Positions 15,723 through 26,901 of a stretch of 64,000 bases of DNA are shown here, piece after piece. The notes below the pieces were generated by a model. That model was not told where the DNA came from. It searched no databases and was given only the letters and a program-made list of their open reading frames with translations. The translations under genes and the position numbers were made by a program. The stretch covers positions 1-64,000 of the forward strand of contig NZ_CAMLJP010000004.1 of the NCBI RefSeq assembly GCF_946480385.1. Direction: 5' to 3'. Position 1 is the first letter of the stretch. Every line of letters begins with the position of its first letter. The DNA comes from an uncultured Azospirillum sp. Its GTDB lineage: Bacteria; Pseudomonadota; Alphaproteobacteria; Azospirillales; Azospirillaceae.

Positions 15723-17432
15723 ATGAACACAGTGGACGTCCTTCAAATCATCGCCTTCTGTGCGCTGCTGATCGCGCTCACCCCGGTCACCGGGGGCTAT
15801 ATGGCCCGCGTCTTCAGCGGGGAGCGGGTCCTGCTCGGCCGCGTACTCGGCCCGGTCGAACGGGGCATCTACCGGCTGTGCGGCATCCGTGCCGACCAGG
15901 AGCAGCATTGGACGGCTTATGCGCTGGCCATGCTGGCCTTCAACCTGTTGGGATTCCTGCTGCTGTACGCGCTGCTGCGGGCGCAGGCCTGGCTGCCGCT
16001 GAACCCGGCGGGCATGGCGCCGGTGCCACCGGACCTCGCCTTCAACACCGCCGTCAGCTTCATGACCAACACCAACTGGCAGGCCTATGGCGGCGAGAGC
16101 ACGCTGAGCTACCTGAGCCAGATGGCCGGGCTGACCGTGCAGAACTTCGTGTCGGCGGCGACGGGCATCGCCGTGCTGGTGGCGCTGATCCGCGGATTCG
16201 CGCGGCGGTCGGCCCGCACGGTCGGCAACTTCTATGTCGATATGACGCGGGCGACGCTCTATGTGCTGCTGCCCATCAGCATCGTCACGGCGCTGGTCCT
16301 GGTCAGCCTGGGCGTGCCGCAGAATTTGGACAGCTATGCCGTCGCCCACACGGTGGAGGGCGGCCGGCAGGTGATCGCGCAGGGTCCGGTCGCCTCGCAG
16401 GAAGCGATCAAGCAGCTGGGGTCCAACGGCGGCGGCTTCTTCTCCGTCAATTCCGCCCATCCGTACGAGAATCCGACGCCGCTGGCGAACTTTGTCGAGA
16501 TGACATTTCTGCTGCTGCTCGCCGCCGGGCTGACCGACACGTTCGGCCGGATGGTCGGCGACCGGCGCCAGGGCTGGGCGATCTTCGCCGCCATGGGCAT
16601 CCTGTTCCTCGCCGGGCTGGGCGTCGCCTACTGGGCGGAGCTGCAGGGCAATCCGGCCGCCATCGCCGCCGGGCTCGATCCCGCCGCAGGGAACATGGAG
16701 GGCAAGGAGGTCCGCTTCGGCATCGTCAATTCGGTGCTGTGGGCGGTGGCGACCACCGCCGCCTCCAACGGGTCGGTCAACGCCATGCATGACAGCTTCA
16801 TGCCGTTGGGCGGCATGGTGCCGATGGTCAACATGATGCTGGGCGAGGTGGTGTTCGGCGGGGTCGGCGCCGGGTTGTACGGCATGCTGATCTTCGTCCT
16901 GCTCGCCGTCTTCATCGCCGGGCTGATGGTCGGCCGCACGCCGGAATATCTCGGCAAGAAGATCGAGGCGAAGGAGATCAAGCTGGCGATGATCGCCACG
17001 CTGACGCTGCCGCTCGGCGTCCTCGGCTTCTCGGCGCTGACGCTGGTGCTGCCGGCGGGGCTTGCCGGCATTCAGGATCCGGGGCCGCATGGGTTGAGCG
17101 AGGTGCTGTATGCCTACAGCTCCGGCACCGGCAACAACGGGTCGGCCTTCGCCGGCTTCGGCGCCAACAGCCTGTACCACAACACCACCATCGCGCTCGC
17201 CATGCTGCTCGGCCGCTTTCTGGTGATCCTGCCGGTGCTGGCGATCGCCGGCGGGCTGGCGGCCAAGCGGGCGGTCCCGGCGTCGGCCGGCACCTTCCCG
17301 ACCCATGGCGGGCTGTTCATCGGGCTGCTGGTCGGCATCGTGCTGATCGTCGGCGGCCTGACCTTCTTCCCGGCGCTGGCGCTGGGGCCGGTGGTGGAGC
17401 ATCTGATGCTCGGCACCGGGACCTTCTTTTGA
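15723..17432 (+). CDS. kdpA: K+-transporting ATPase channel subunit KdpA
   Basis: The 569-residue K+-binding, channel-like subunit of the high-affinity KdpFABC pump. It has about ten membrane helices and family-specific loops such as [56 protein letters not shown] and [16 protein letters not shown], which carry the four selectivity-filter repeats. A GAGGA ribosome site precedes the ATG. The operon order kdpF-A-B-C is standard. It imports K+ when external K+ is very low. Confidence 0.98.
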   Translation: MNTVDVLQIIAFCALLIALTPVTGGYMARVFSGERVLLGRVLGPVERGIYRLCGIRADQEQHWTAYALAMLAFNLLGFLLLYALLRAQAWLPLNPAGMAPVPPDLAFNTAVSFMTNTNWQAYGGESTLSYLSQMAGLTVQNFVSAATGIAVLVALIRGFARRSARTVGNFYVDMTRATLYVLLPISIVTALVLVSLGVPQNLDSYAVAHTVEGGRQVIAQGPVASQEAIKQLGSNGGGFFSVNSAHPYENPTPLANFVEMTFLLLLAAGLTDTFGRMVGDRRQGWAIFAAMGILFLAGLGVAYWAELQGNPAAIAAGLDPAAGNMEGKEVRFGIVNSVLWAVATTAASNGSVNAMHDSFMPLGGMVPMVNMMLGEVVFGGVGAGLYGMLIFVLLAVFIAGLMVGRTPEYLGKKIEAKEIKLAMIATLTLPLGVLGFSALTLVLPAGLAGIQDPGPHGLSEVLYAYSSGTGNNGSAFAGFGANSLYHNTTIALAMLLGRFLVILPVLAIAGGLAAKRAVPASAGTFPTHGGLFIGLLVGIVLIVGGLTFFPALALGPVVEHLMLGTGTFF

Positions 17433-17443
17433 GGATGCCACCG

Positions 17444-19489
<2,046 letters not shown>

Positions 19490-19502
19490 GGAGCCTCATC
19501 GT

Positions 19503-20102
19503 ATGACCAGGGAACTTCGCCCCGCCTTCGTCCTCGTCGTCGTGATGACGGTGCTGACCGGCCTCCTCTACCCGCTGGCGGTCACCGGCGCCGCGCAGCT
19601 GCTGTTTCCGGCAAAAGCCAACGGCAGCCTGATCGAGCGTGGCGGCACCATCGTCGGCTCAGCGCTGATCGGGCAGTCTTTCGCCGGAGCGGCCTATTTC
19701 CACCCGCGCCCGTCGGCCGCCGGCCAGGGCTATGACGCGGCGAACAGCGGCGCCGGCAACCTGGGAGCGACCAACAAGGTGCTGGTCGAGGCGCAGGCCA
19801 AGGCCATCGCGGAGCTGCGGGCGGCCAATCCCGACGCGCTGGGTCCGGTGCCGGCCGATCTCGCCACCGCGTCCGGCAGCGGCCTCGACCCGCACATCTC
19901 GCCGGCCGGCGCGGCCTTCCAGGTGAAGCGCGTCGCCAAGGCCCGCAACCTGCCGCCCGAGCGCATCCGGGCCCTGGTGGCGGAGTTCACCGAGGGCCGG
20001 CAGCTCGGCCTGTTCGGCGAGCCGCGGGTGAATGTGCTGCTGTTGAATCTGGCGCTCGACGAACGCTTTCCCGAGAGCCGGTTGAGCAGCCGCCGCGATT
20101 GA
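19503..20102 (+). CDS. kdpC: K+-transporting ATPase subunit KdpC
   Basis: A 199-residue subunit with one N-terminal membrane helix ([20 protein letters not shown]) and a periplasmic domain. It contains [42 protein letters not shown] and the C-terminal [15 protein letters not shown], all typical of KdpC, which raises nucleotide affinity of KdpB. It is the last gene of the operon; no kdpD or kdpE follows. Confidence 0.97.
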   Translation: MTRELRPAFVLVVVMTVLTGLLYPLAVTGAAQLLFPAKANGSLIERGGTIVGSALIGQSFAGAAYFHPRPSAAGQGYDAANSGAGNLGATNKVLVEAQAKAIAELRAANPDALGPVPADLATASGSGLDPHISPAGAAFQVKRVAKARNLPPERIRALVAEFTEGRQLGLFGEPRVNVLLLNLALDERFPESRLSSRRD

Positions 20103-20107
20103 TTCTG

Positions 20108-20161
20108 CTTGCCACGAAAAAGCCGCCCTCCCCTGCGGGAGAGCGGCCTTTTCATGGCAAG
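20108..20161 (-). terminator. Long hairpin terminator between kdpC and nirK
   Basis: Two 25-base arms around a 4-base loop. The arms differ from perfect complementarity at three places. In the minus-strand transcript all three become G-U wobbles, so the stem is continuously paired, and its 3' arm includes a run of five U. In the plus-strand transcript the same positions are C-A or A-C mismatches. The structure therefore fits nirK termination best, and may also stop kdp transcripts. Confidence 0.75.
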
Positions 20162-20169
20162 CAATGTGC

Positions 20170-21237
20170 TTAGTGCTGCATTTCGCCCATCTGCTTGCGG
20201 CTGTCGCCGGTCTTGTCCTTGATGATGCTGTCGTCGGGCTTGCCTTCGACTTCCAGGATGCCGATCAGGCCCTTGGTGGCACGGCTCAGCGCATGGTCGA
20301 CCAGAGCGTATTTGCCGGGATACTCGACCTTGAATTCCACCATGGTGGCGCCGCCGGGGGCGACGGTGACGGTCTGGATGCCCTTCGACGGCTCGCTTTC
20401 CAGGCCACCCAGGTTATAGACCTTGTCGAAGATCTCGCCGATGACGTGGAAGGAGGAGGTCAGGTTCGGGCCGCCGACGCCGAAGAACAGGCGGACGGTT
20501 TCACCGACCTTGGCCTTCAGCGGCTTGTCCTTGGTCAGCGCGCCGACGGTGCCGTTGAACACCATGTAGGTCGGCCGCTCGTTGACGAGGCCGTCATAGT
20601 CATCCTCGGCATTCGCCAGGTTCTTGGCCTTGGTTGCGTAGATTTCCTGCTGCATCACGTAGAATTCGTGATCGACGGGCGGCAGCCCGGCTTCCGGCTC
20701 CACCACGATCAGGCCGTACATGCCCTTGGAGATGTGATGGGCGACCATCGGCGTGGCACAGTGATAGACGAAGACACCGGGGGTCAGCGCCTTGAAGCTG
20801 AAGCCCTTGGTCTGGCCCGGCTCCACCTGGGTGATCTGGCCGCCGCCGAGGAAGCCGGTCGCGGCATGGAAGTCGACGGAGTGGTTCATCGTCGATTCCG
20901 GCGCGTTGGAGATCGAAACATCCACCGTATCGCCGACCCGGACCCGCACCATCGGACCGGGAACCGTGTTGTTGAAGGTCCAGTAGGTGTAGCTGGTGCC
21001 GTCGTCGAGCTTGGATTCAACCTCGGTCGTCGTCAGCGAGACCGTGTGGGTCTTCGGCGCCCGCTTGCCGGCCTTTTCCGGGGCCGGGACGGCGGCGGGG
21101 TCCTGGACGACGCTGACCGTGGGCTGCTTGACCTTCGGGTCGGCATAGAGCGTGTCGGCCGCCGAAGCGGCACCGATACCGGACAGGATCATCAGAGCGG
21201 CGGCGCTGACGGTGACGAGAGAGAGCTTGGTCTTCAT
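20170..21237 (-). CDS. nirK: Copper-containing nitrite reductase NirK (class II)
   Basis: Periplasmic enzyme reducing nitrite to NO. The 355-residue precursor has a Sec signal peptide ending ASA. All copper ligands are visible: MNHSVDFHA supplies a type 1 His, the catalytic Asp and a type 2 His; VYHCATPMVAHHISKGMYG supplies a type 2 His and the type 1 Cys, His and Met; SSFHVIGE holds the active-site His and YALVDHAL the last type 2 His. The HCATPMVAHH form is that of class II NirK rather than the HCAPPGMVPWH form of class I. It is monocistronic, preceded by a TTGAC-N4-GTCAA box and followed by a strong terminator. Confidence 0.97.
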   Translation of the reverse strand: MKTKLSLVTVSAAALMILSGIGAASAADTLYADPKVKQPTVSVVQDPAAVPAPEKAGKRAPKTHTVSLTTTEVESKLDDGTSYTYWTFNNTVPGPMVRVRVGDTVDVSISNAPESTMNHSVDFHAATGFLGGGQITQVEPGQTKGFSFKALTPGVFVYHCATPMVAHHISKGMYGLIVVEPEAGLPPVDHEFYVMQQEIYATKAKNLANAEDDYDGLVNERPTYMVFNGTVGALTKDKPLKAKVGETVRLFFGVGGPNLTSSFHVIGEIFDKVYNLGGLESEPSKGIQTVTVAPGGATMVEFKVEYPGKYALVDHALSRATKGLIGILEVEGKPDDSIIKDKTGDSRKQMGEMQH

Positions 21238-21299
21238 GGCGTCATCTCGGCTGGATGTTTCTTGTGAGGGAATATTCCTCCCACCCCCGATGCCTCTGC

Positions 21300-21313
21300 T
21301 TGACCGCCGTCAA
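21300..21313 (-). promoter_or_regulatory. FNR/NNR-type box upstream of nirK
   Basis: TTGACCGCCGTCAA is a perfect TTGAC-N4-GTCAA dyad, the form bound by Crp/Fnr-family regulators such as NNR/DNR and FNR. If centred at -41.5, transcription would start near 21265, with the AT-rich GAATAT hexamer at the -10 distance and a leader of about 28 bases to the nirK ATG. The regulator gene is not in the window. Confidence 0.8.
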
Positions 21314-21384
21314 GTGAAGGACTAGAACGCTATTTTGTCGCAGGCCCTCTTTATTTCCTTACAAACTGTGATGATTTTGCGATT

Positions 21385-21933
21385 TCAGGATTTCGGCCGA
21401 AATGCGACGCAGATTTCCGGATCGGTTTCGATCCGGCCGGCGCCGATCAAGTCCAGGCAATAGGGGATCGCGGGAAACACCGCCATCAGGCAATCATGGA
21501 TGGCCGACGGCTTGCCCGGCAGGTTGACGATCAGGCTGCGGCCGCGGATGCCGGCGGTCTGGCGCGACAGGATGGCGGTCGGCACCACCCGCAGGCTGAC
21601 CGATCGCATCAGTTCGCCGAAGCCCGGCATCATCTTGTCGCAGACCCGCTCCGTCGCCTCCGGCGTCACGTCGCGCGGGGCCGGGCCGGTGCCGCCGGTG
21701 GTCACCACAAGATCGCAGCCGGTGACGTCGCACAGTTCGATGAGGGTCTCGGCGATCAGGTCCAGCTCGTCTGGGATGACCCGCGCCTCCGCCACCCAGG
21801 GGGAGGCGACGATGCGCGCCAGCTCCTCCCGGATCGCTGGGCCGCCCTTGTCCTCATAGACGCCGCGGCTGGCGCGGTCGGAAACAGTGACGATGCCGAT
21901 CTTCACGGGTCCGATCTTCACCGGTTCGTTCAT
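21385..21933 (-). CDS. mogA: Molybdopterin adenylyltransferase (MogA/MoaB family)
   Basis: A 182-residue cytoplasmic protein that adenylylates molybdopterin before Mo insertion. Visible motifs are KIGIVTVSDRASRGVYEDKG, DLVVTTGGTGPAPRDVTPEAT and a C-terminal GRSLIVNLPGKPSAIHDCL, standard for MogA. It begins 20 bases after norD and is co-directional with norCBQD, so it is probably the last gene of that operon. This is unusual because NorBC contains no molybdenum; a Mo enzyme such as nitrate reductase elsewhere would be the beneficiary. The start reads MNEPVKIGPVKIGIV, with a small in-frame repeat. Confidence 0.9.
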   Translation of the reverse strand: MNEPVKIGPVKIGIVTVSDRASRGVYEDKGGPAIREELARIVASPWVAEARVIPDELDLIAETLIELCDVTGCDLVVTTGGTGPAPRDVTPEATERVCDKMMPGFGELMRSVSLRVVPTAILSRQTAGIRGRSLIVNLPGKPSAIHDCLMAVFPAIPYCLDLIGAGRIETDPEICVAFRPKS

Positions 21934-21953
21934 GGTCGATGGTCCTTTTTCGC

Positions 21954-23870
21954 TCAGGCGGCGCAGGCAACCTGCCGGTAGAGCGCCGGCAACGCCTTGG
22001 TCAGGTGGGAAACCTGCGGGAATATGGCATAGGCGCCGCGCCCGAACAGATAGGGGACGTAGTCGCGCGCCTGCGCATCGACGGTGATGGCGAAGACCGC
22101 CAGCCCGTCGCGCCGTGCCTCGCGGATCGCTTGCCGGGTATCCTCGATGCCGTAGCGGCCCTCGTAATGGTCCACGTCGTTGGGCTTGCCGTCGGTCAGC
22201 AGGACCAGCAGCCGGTGGCGGTTCGGCCGTTCGGCAAGCTGGGCGGTGACGTGGCGGATCGCCGCACCCATGCGGGTGTAATAGCCGGGCTTCAGCGCGC
22301 CGATGCGGCGGGTGACGGTGGCGCCCAGCGGTTCCTCGAAGCCCTTCAGAGTCTGCACCCGCACCCAGTCCCGCCGGCGCGAGGTGAAGGAATAGAGCGC
22401 ATGGTCGTCGCCGCAGGCGGTCAGGCCATGGGTCAGCGCCAGCAGCGCCTCCTTCTCGACATCCAGGACGCGGCGGCCCTCGATCCAGCCATCGGTGGAG
22501 AGCGAGCCGTCGACCAGCACCGCCACCGCCAGATCGCGGGCGGCGCTGCGCACCTGCTGGTGCACGCGGTCGCTGCCGCAGCCGCCGGCCTGGAGATCGG
22601 CCCGGCTGCGCACCAGGGCGGCCAGATCCAGCTCGTCGCCGTCGGGCTGGCCGGTGAACAGCATGCGGCGTGGGCGCAGCGCCTCGAACTGGCGCCGGAC
22701 CTGCCGGATGCGGCGCTGGGCGGCGGCGTCGGGCTGCCAGGACTCGCCCTCGGCCGGCGCCGTCTCGGCGATCACCCGGCAATGGTTGGGGAGGTGGGCC
22801 TGTCGGCCATGGTCCCATTCCGGATAGCTCAGCGTCGCGACCAGCGGCGTGTCGTCCACCACCGGCGCGCCGAGGTCGAGGTCGAGCTTCAGCGTGGTCG
22901 ATGCCTTGCGCTGGTGCGCGCCGACCGCGATCTCGTCGAGGTCGTCGGCGGCCTTGCGGGCATTCTCCGCGTCGTCGTCATCAACCGCGCGCGGGATGTT
23001 CAGCGCCTCGGCGAGGCTCAGCATCTTTTCGAAGCGGTTGAGGATCAGCGGGTCGTTGCGCTGGATCTGGTCGGTCTGGCGGCGGGTCGCGGCGCGGCGG
23101 CGCTGGTCACCCTCCGCCGCCTGCCCGCCCTCGCCGGGGCTGTCGACCGCGGCCGCGGCGTCACGCTCGGCACCCGGTGCGACAAGGCCCCACAGCGGCA
23201 CCGGCAGCAGCCGGGCATAGCCATAGGGGGCGGTGAAGTCCGACAGCGGGATGGTGGGCGCGAGCATGCGCGCGCCTTCGCTGGTGGCGGCACCGGCGCC
23301 GAGCAGCGCCATCGCGGCGCGCTCGACATCGGCTTCCACCGGCGGCAGGTGGCGGGCCGGCCGGGTGGTGGCGGCGGCGCGGGCCAGCGTCTCGTGCATG
23401 CCGGACAGACCGGGCCAGCGCGTCAGCACCCGCACCGTGGTGGCCGCCGCGCTGCGCAGCGCCTGCAGGTCGGCCTGCAGCGGGTCGGCAGGAACCGGCT
23501 CGGCCTCGGCATGGGCGAAGAAGGCGGCGAGCCATTCATAGAGCCGCTCGTTCAGCGCCGGATCGGGAAACAGGTCGATGGCCGTCGGCAGCTGCAGCAC
23601 ATTGCCGTCCAGCGACGCCCGCTCCACCCGCTCCTCCCCCAGCCCGATGCGGCCCAGCAGCGACAGCCGGTGTCCCGACACCGCGGCGGTCCCGGCGGCC
23701 AGCCGCACCCCGCGATCGCCGCCCAGCGCCCGGAAGAACACCGCCAGCCGTGGACGCATGGTTTCCAGCGTCACCGCGGCGTCCGGATGATGCGGATAGC
23801 TCGACCGGCCGCCGATCAGGCGGTGCCACAGACGGCCGACGGTCTCTTCCGGTTCGAAGAACTCCAGCAT
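21954..23870 (-). CDS. norD: Nitric oxide reductase activation protein NorD
   Basis: A 638-residue cytoplasmic VWA-domain protein needed with the AAA+ NorQ to assemble active cNOR (probably insertion of the non-haem iron). The C-terminal VWA domain shows a MIDAS-type DGSLSTDGW and LLVLLTDGKPNDVDHYEGRYG. The centre is charged and low in complexity. The start MLEFFEPEETVGRLWHRLIG at 23870 matches the family; an open frame extends 36 codons upstream but looks non-coding. It lies 52 bases after norQ. Confidence 0.93.
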   Translation of the reverse strand: MLEFFEPEETVGRLWHRLIGGRSSYPHHPDAAVTLETMRPRLAVFFRALGGDRGVRLAAGTAAVSGHRLSLLGRIGLGEERVERASLDGNVLQLPTAIDLFPDPALNERLYEWLAAFFAHAEAEPVPADPLQADLQALRSAAATTVRVLTRWPGLSGMHETLARAAATTRPARHLPPVEADVERAAMALLGAGAATSEGARMLAPTIPLSDFTAPYGYARLLPVPLWGLVAPGAERDAAAAVDSPGEGGQAAEGDQRRRAATRRQTDQIQRNDPLILNRFEKMLSLAEALNIPRAVDDDDAENARKAADDLDEIAVGAHQRKASTTLKLDLDLGAPVVDDTPLVATLSYPEWDHGRQAHLPNHCRVIAETAPAEGESWQPDAAAQRRIRQVRRQFEALRPRRMLFTGQPDGDELDLAALVRSRADLQAGGCGSDRVHQQVRSAARDLAVAVLVDGSLSTDGWIEGRRVLDVEKEALLALTHGLTACGDDHALYSFTSRRRDWVRVQTLKGFEEPLGATVTRRIGALKPGYYTRMGAAIRHVTAQLAERPNRHRLLVLLTDGKPNDVDHYEGRYGIEDTRQAIREARRDGLAVFAITVDAQARDYVPYLFGRGAYAIFPQVSHLTKALPALYRQVACAA

Positions 23871-23922
23871 CGCGCACGCACTCCCAAATACTGGCCCAAA
23901 TCCACAGCCCCTGTCGGCCGCC

Positions 23923-24771
23923 TTACCCCAACGTGACCTCGGCCACGCGCAGCAGGGCGGCGCGGATGTCCGGGTCATCAGTCAGCGGCTCGATCAGGGC
24001 GGCGCGGATGGCACGTTCCGGCTTCATGCCGGAGCGGATCAGCGTGGCGCAGTAGATCAGCAGGCGGGTCGACACGCCCTCTTCCAGATCCTGGCCCTTC
24101 AGGGCGCGCAGCGCGTTGGCGAGGCGGACCAGCGGGGCGACGCGGTTCTCGGGCAGGCCGCTTTCGGTGGCGACGATGGGAATCTCACGCTCGGGCGCCG
24201 GGAAATCGAACTCGACGGCCAGGAAGCGCTGGCGGGTGCTGGGCTTCAGCGCCTTCAGCACATTCTGGTAGCCGGGGTTGTAGGACACCACCAGCATGAA
24301 GCCCGCGGGCGCTTCCAGCGTTTCGCCGGTGCGGTCCAGCGGCAGGATGCGGCGGTCGTCGGTCAGCGGGTGCAGCACGACGGTGACGTCCTTGCGCGCC
24401 TCAACCACCTCGTCGAGATAGCAGATCGCGCCTTCGCGGACGGCGCGGGTCAGCGGCCCGTCCGCCCAGACGGTGTCGCCGCCCTTCAGCAGATAGCGGC
24501 CGGTCAGATCGGCGGCGGTCAGGTCGTCGTGGCAGGACACGGTGTAGAGCGGTCGGCCGAGCTTTGCGGCCATATGGGCGACGAAGCGGGTCTTGCCGCA
24601 GCCGGTCGGCCCCTTCAGCAGAAGCGGCAGGCGGTGGGTGTAGGCATGCTCGAACAGCGCGCACTCGTCGCCCGTCGGCTGATAGAAGGGCAGATCGGCG
24701 CTGTTGGCGGCATCGACGGTCTCAGGCACGACAGCAAGGGGGGCGGCGAGGGTGGCGGCGCTGCGGATCAT
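23923..24771 (-). CDS. norQ: Nitric oxide reductase AAA+ ATPase NorQ
   Basis: A 282-residue MoxR-type AAA+ ATPase with Walker A GPTGCGKT, Walker B region AICYLDEVVEARKD and sensor region VVSYNPGYQ. NorQ and NorD remodel NorB so that the FeB site can be loaded. The start at 24771 has an AGGAG ribosome site six bases upstream; the longer open frame enters norB. It lies 64 bases downstream of the norB stop and shares that gene's direction. Confidence 0.94.
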   Translation of the reverse strand: MIRSAATLAAPLAVVPETVDAANSADLPFYQPTGDECALFEHAYTHRLPLLLKGPTGCGKTRFVAHMAAKLGRPLYTVSCHDDLTAADLTGRYLLKGGDTVWADGPLTRAVREGAICYLDEVVEARKDVTVVLHPLTDDRRILPLDRTGETLEAPAGFMLVVSYNPGYQNVLKALKPSTRQRFLAVEFDFPAPEREIPIVATESGLPENRVAPLVRLANALRALKGQDLEEGVSTRLLIYCATLIRSGMKPERAIRAALIEPLTDDPDIRAALLRVAEVTLG

Positions 24772-24835
24772 GGAAAACTCCTGGAAAACGGACGGCCCCC
24801 GCCGCGGATGCGAACGGGGGCCGGAGGTTCGAGGC

Positions 24836-26185
24836 TTACTCGGCCGCCTGGAGGCCGCCGGCGACGGCAACCGGACGCTCTTCACGGGCCGGGCCGAAGA
24901 TGGCGTAGAGGTAGACCAACACGCCGATCCCGACGGCGACGCCGCCGCCCAGACGCAGCCAATAGAACATGGCGATCTGTTCCTGGACCTCCATGTAGCC
25001 CAGCCCCATCACGCGCTGCAGATGGGTCTGCACGATGCCGGCGGCGGTCAGGGCGAAGGTCATGAAGGCCATGCCGCCGCTCATCAGCCAGAAGCTCCAG
25101 ATGTTGAGGGTCTGGTTGTAGGGCGCCCGACCGCGCAGGTAGGGCATGGCGTAGGTGATGATGGCGAGGTTGATCATCGCATAGGCGCCGTAGAAGGCGA
25201 GGTGCCCGTGCGCCGCGGTCACCTGGGTGCCGTGGGTGTAGTAGTTGATCGGGGCCAGCGTGTGCAGGAAGCCCCACAGCCCGGCGCCGAAGAAGGCGAA
25301 GACCGCGCAGCCCAGCGACCACAACATCGCCGCCTTGTTCGGATGACGGCGGCCGCTCTTCCACACCATCATGAAGGCGAAGACGACCATGGTGAAGAAG
25401 GGGGCGACTTCCAGCGTGGAGAACAGCGAGCCGATCCACTGCCAGTAACCGGGCGTGCCGATCCAGTAGTAATGATGGCCGGTGCCGAGGATGCCGCTGA
25501 ACAGGGCCAGGCCGACCATGGCGTACAGCCACTTCTCGACCACTTCACGGTCGACGCCGGTCATCTTGATCATCAGGAAGGCGAGGATGGAGGCCAGGAC
25601 CAGTTCCCACACGCCCTCGACCCACAGATGGACGACGTACCACCAGTACATCTTGTCCAGCGACAGGTTGGCCGGGTTGTAGAAGGAGAACAGGAAGAAG
25701 ATGGCGATGCCCCACATGCCCACCAGCAGGATGTTGGTGATGACCGTGCGGCGGCCCTTCAACACCGTCAGCGTGACGTTGTAGAGGAACATCAGCGCGA
25801 CGACGACGATGGCGGCCTTGATCCACATCGGCTGTTCAAGGAACTCGCGCCCCTCATGGATGCGGAAGACATAGCCGACGACGGCGGCCAGCGCGCCGAA
25901 GACGAACAGGCCGAGCTGTATCAGCGCCAGCTTCGGGCTGTGCAGTTCGGTTTCAGCCTCTTCCGGGATCAGGTAATAGGCGGCGCCGAAGAAGCCGATC
26001 AGCAGCCAGACGATCAGCGCGTTGGTGTGGATCATCCGGATGATGTTGAAGGGCAGAAGCTCCGACATCGTGTTGGGCAGCACATAGACGGTGCCGGCCA
26101 GGAGACCCACCAGGATCTGCACACCGAACAGTCCCATGGCCGCCGCGAAGTAATAGAGGGCGACTTTTTGCGATTCGTACTTCAT
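24836..26185 (-). CDS. norB: Nitric oxide reductase catalytic subunit NorB (cNOR)
   Basis: A 449-residue inner-membrane haem-copper oxidase relative that reduces 2 NO to N2O with electrons from NorC. About twelve helices are apparent. Haem and FeB ligands lie in MIHTNALIVWLL, HLWVEGVWELVLA (His, with the Glu typical of NorB), GTGHHYYWIG (paired His) and AAHGHLAFYGAY. It lacks the quinol-oxidising N-terminal extension of qNOR, consistent with a separate norC directly upstream (13 bases). Confidence 0.97.
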   Translation of the reverse strand: MKYESQKVALYYFAAAMGLFGVQILVGLLAGTVYVLPNTMSELLPFNIIRMIHTNALIVWLLIGFFGAAYYLIPEEAETELHSPKLALIQLGLFVFGALAAVVGYVFRIHEGREFLEQPMWIKAAIVVVALMFLYNVTLTVLKGRRTVITNILLVGMWGIAIFFLFSFYNPANLSLDKMYWWYVVHLWVEGVWELVLASILAFLMIKMTGVDREVVEKWLYAMVGLALFSGILGTGHHYYWIGTPGYWQWIGSLFSTLEVAPFFTMVVFAFMMVWKSGRRHPNKAAMLWSLGCAVFAFFGAGLWGFLHTLAPINYYTHGTQVTAAHGHLAFYGAYAMINLAIITYAMPYLRGRAPYNQTLNIWSFWLMSGGMAFMTFALTAAGIVQTHLQRVMGLGYMEVQEQIAMFYWLRLGGGVAVGIGVLVYLYAIFGPAREERPVAVAGGLQAAE

Positions 26186-26198
26186 GACGGAAATCTCC

Positions 26199-26651
26199 TC
26201 AGCCCGACAGCTTGGGCGGCCAGTTCTGGGTATTGATGCGGCTGGTCCATTCCAGGAAGGCGGCGAGATCCTCGACCTCCTTTTCGGTCAGGTTGAACTG
26301 CGGCATCTGGCGCCGGCCTTCGATCCCCGACGGCTGGGCCGCCATCCAGGCCTTCAGCGCCATCACGGCGCCTTCGGGGTCCTTGTCGCCGCCGTAGCGC
26401 AGCCAGACATTGCCAAGCTCGGGGGCGAAATAGGCGCCCTCGCCCAGCAGCGTGTGGCAGTTGATGCAGGAGTTCTTCTCCCACACATGCTTGCCGCGGG
26501 CGACCGCCTCGGTCAGCCCCTTCTTGTCGGTGCTGGTGTTGACGATGTAATTGTGGCTGAGCGCGGTCATCGTGACGAATGTCGCGAAGAAGAACAGCGA
26601 TCCGCCGTAGAAGATGTTGCGCGCGGCCGCCTTGGTAAAGCGTTCGGTCAT
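26199..26651 (-). CDS. norC: Nitric oxide reductase cytochrome c subunit NorC
   Basis: A 150-residue membrane-anchored c-type cytochrome that passes electrons to NorB. It has one N-terminal helix (IFYGGSLFFFATFVTMTALS), a single haem site CINCHTLLGEGAYFAPELGN and a methionine ligand candidate in RRQMPQFNLT. The start MTERFTKAAARN at 26651 is used; upstream sequence in frame is leader. It heads norC-B-Q-D-mogA. The inferred promoter is the shared FNR/NNR box about 170 bases upstream. Confidence 0.96.
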   Translation of the reverse strand: MTERFTKAAARNIFYGGSLFFFATFVTMTALSHNYIVNTSTDKKGLTEAVARGKHVWEKNSCINCHTLLGEGAYFAPELGNVWLRYGGDKDPEGAVMALKAWMAAQPSGIEGRRQMPQFNLTEKEVEDLAAFLEWTSRINTQNWPPKLSG

Positions 26652-26819
26652 CGCTCGGGATCCCTGGAAATCTCGATCTGTCGGTCGAGTGGGGGTCGGT
26701 TCGGAAGGCGTTGGGTGCGCGATGCCGCGTTCAGGATGCAGAAGGTCCGGAAGCCGGGCGTCGCAGCGTCTTACCGCCACGGGTCGGACGAATAATTGAC
26801 CGTGGCGGAAGGTCATTCC

Positions 26820-26833
26820 TTGACCGAGGTCAA
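26820..26833. promoter_or_regulatory. FNR/NNR-type box shared by norC and norE
   Basis: TTGACCGAGGTCAA is a perfect TTGAC-N4-GTCAA dyad in the norC-norE gap. Taking its centre (26826.5) as -41.5 predicts a plus-strand start near 26868, with TATCAT (26856-26861) as -10, for norE. It also predicts a minus-strand start near 26785, with the AT-rich stretch at 26790-26797 as -10, for norC. One site could therefore activate both operons. Confidence 0.75.
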
Positions 26834-26901
26834 GCCGACCGGCGGATCGCCGGATTATCATTCGCATACGTGATGACAAGGTTTGGACACGGGACTTGGA
26901 T

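Noticed and set aside
24771..24885. 38-residue N-terminal extension of NorQ
   Set aside because: It overlaps the end of norB and has no ribosome site, while the ATG at 24771 has AGGAG at good spacing.
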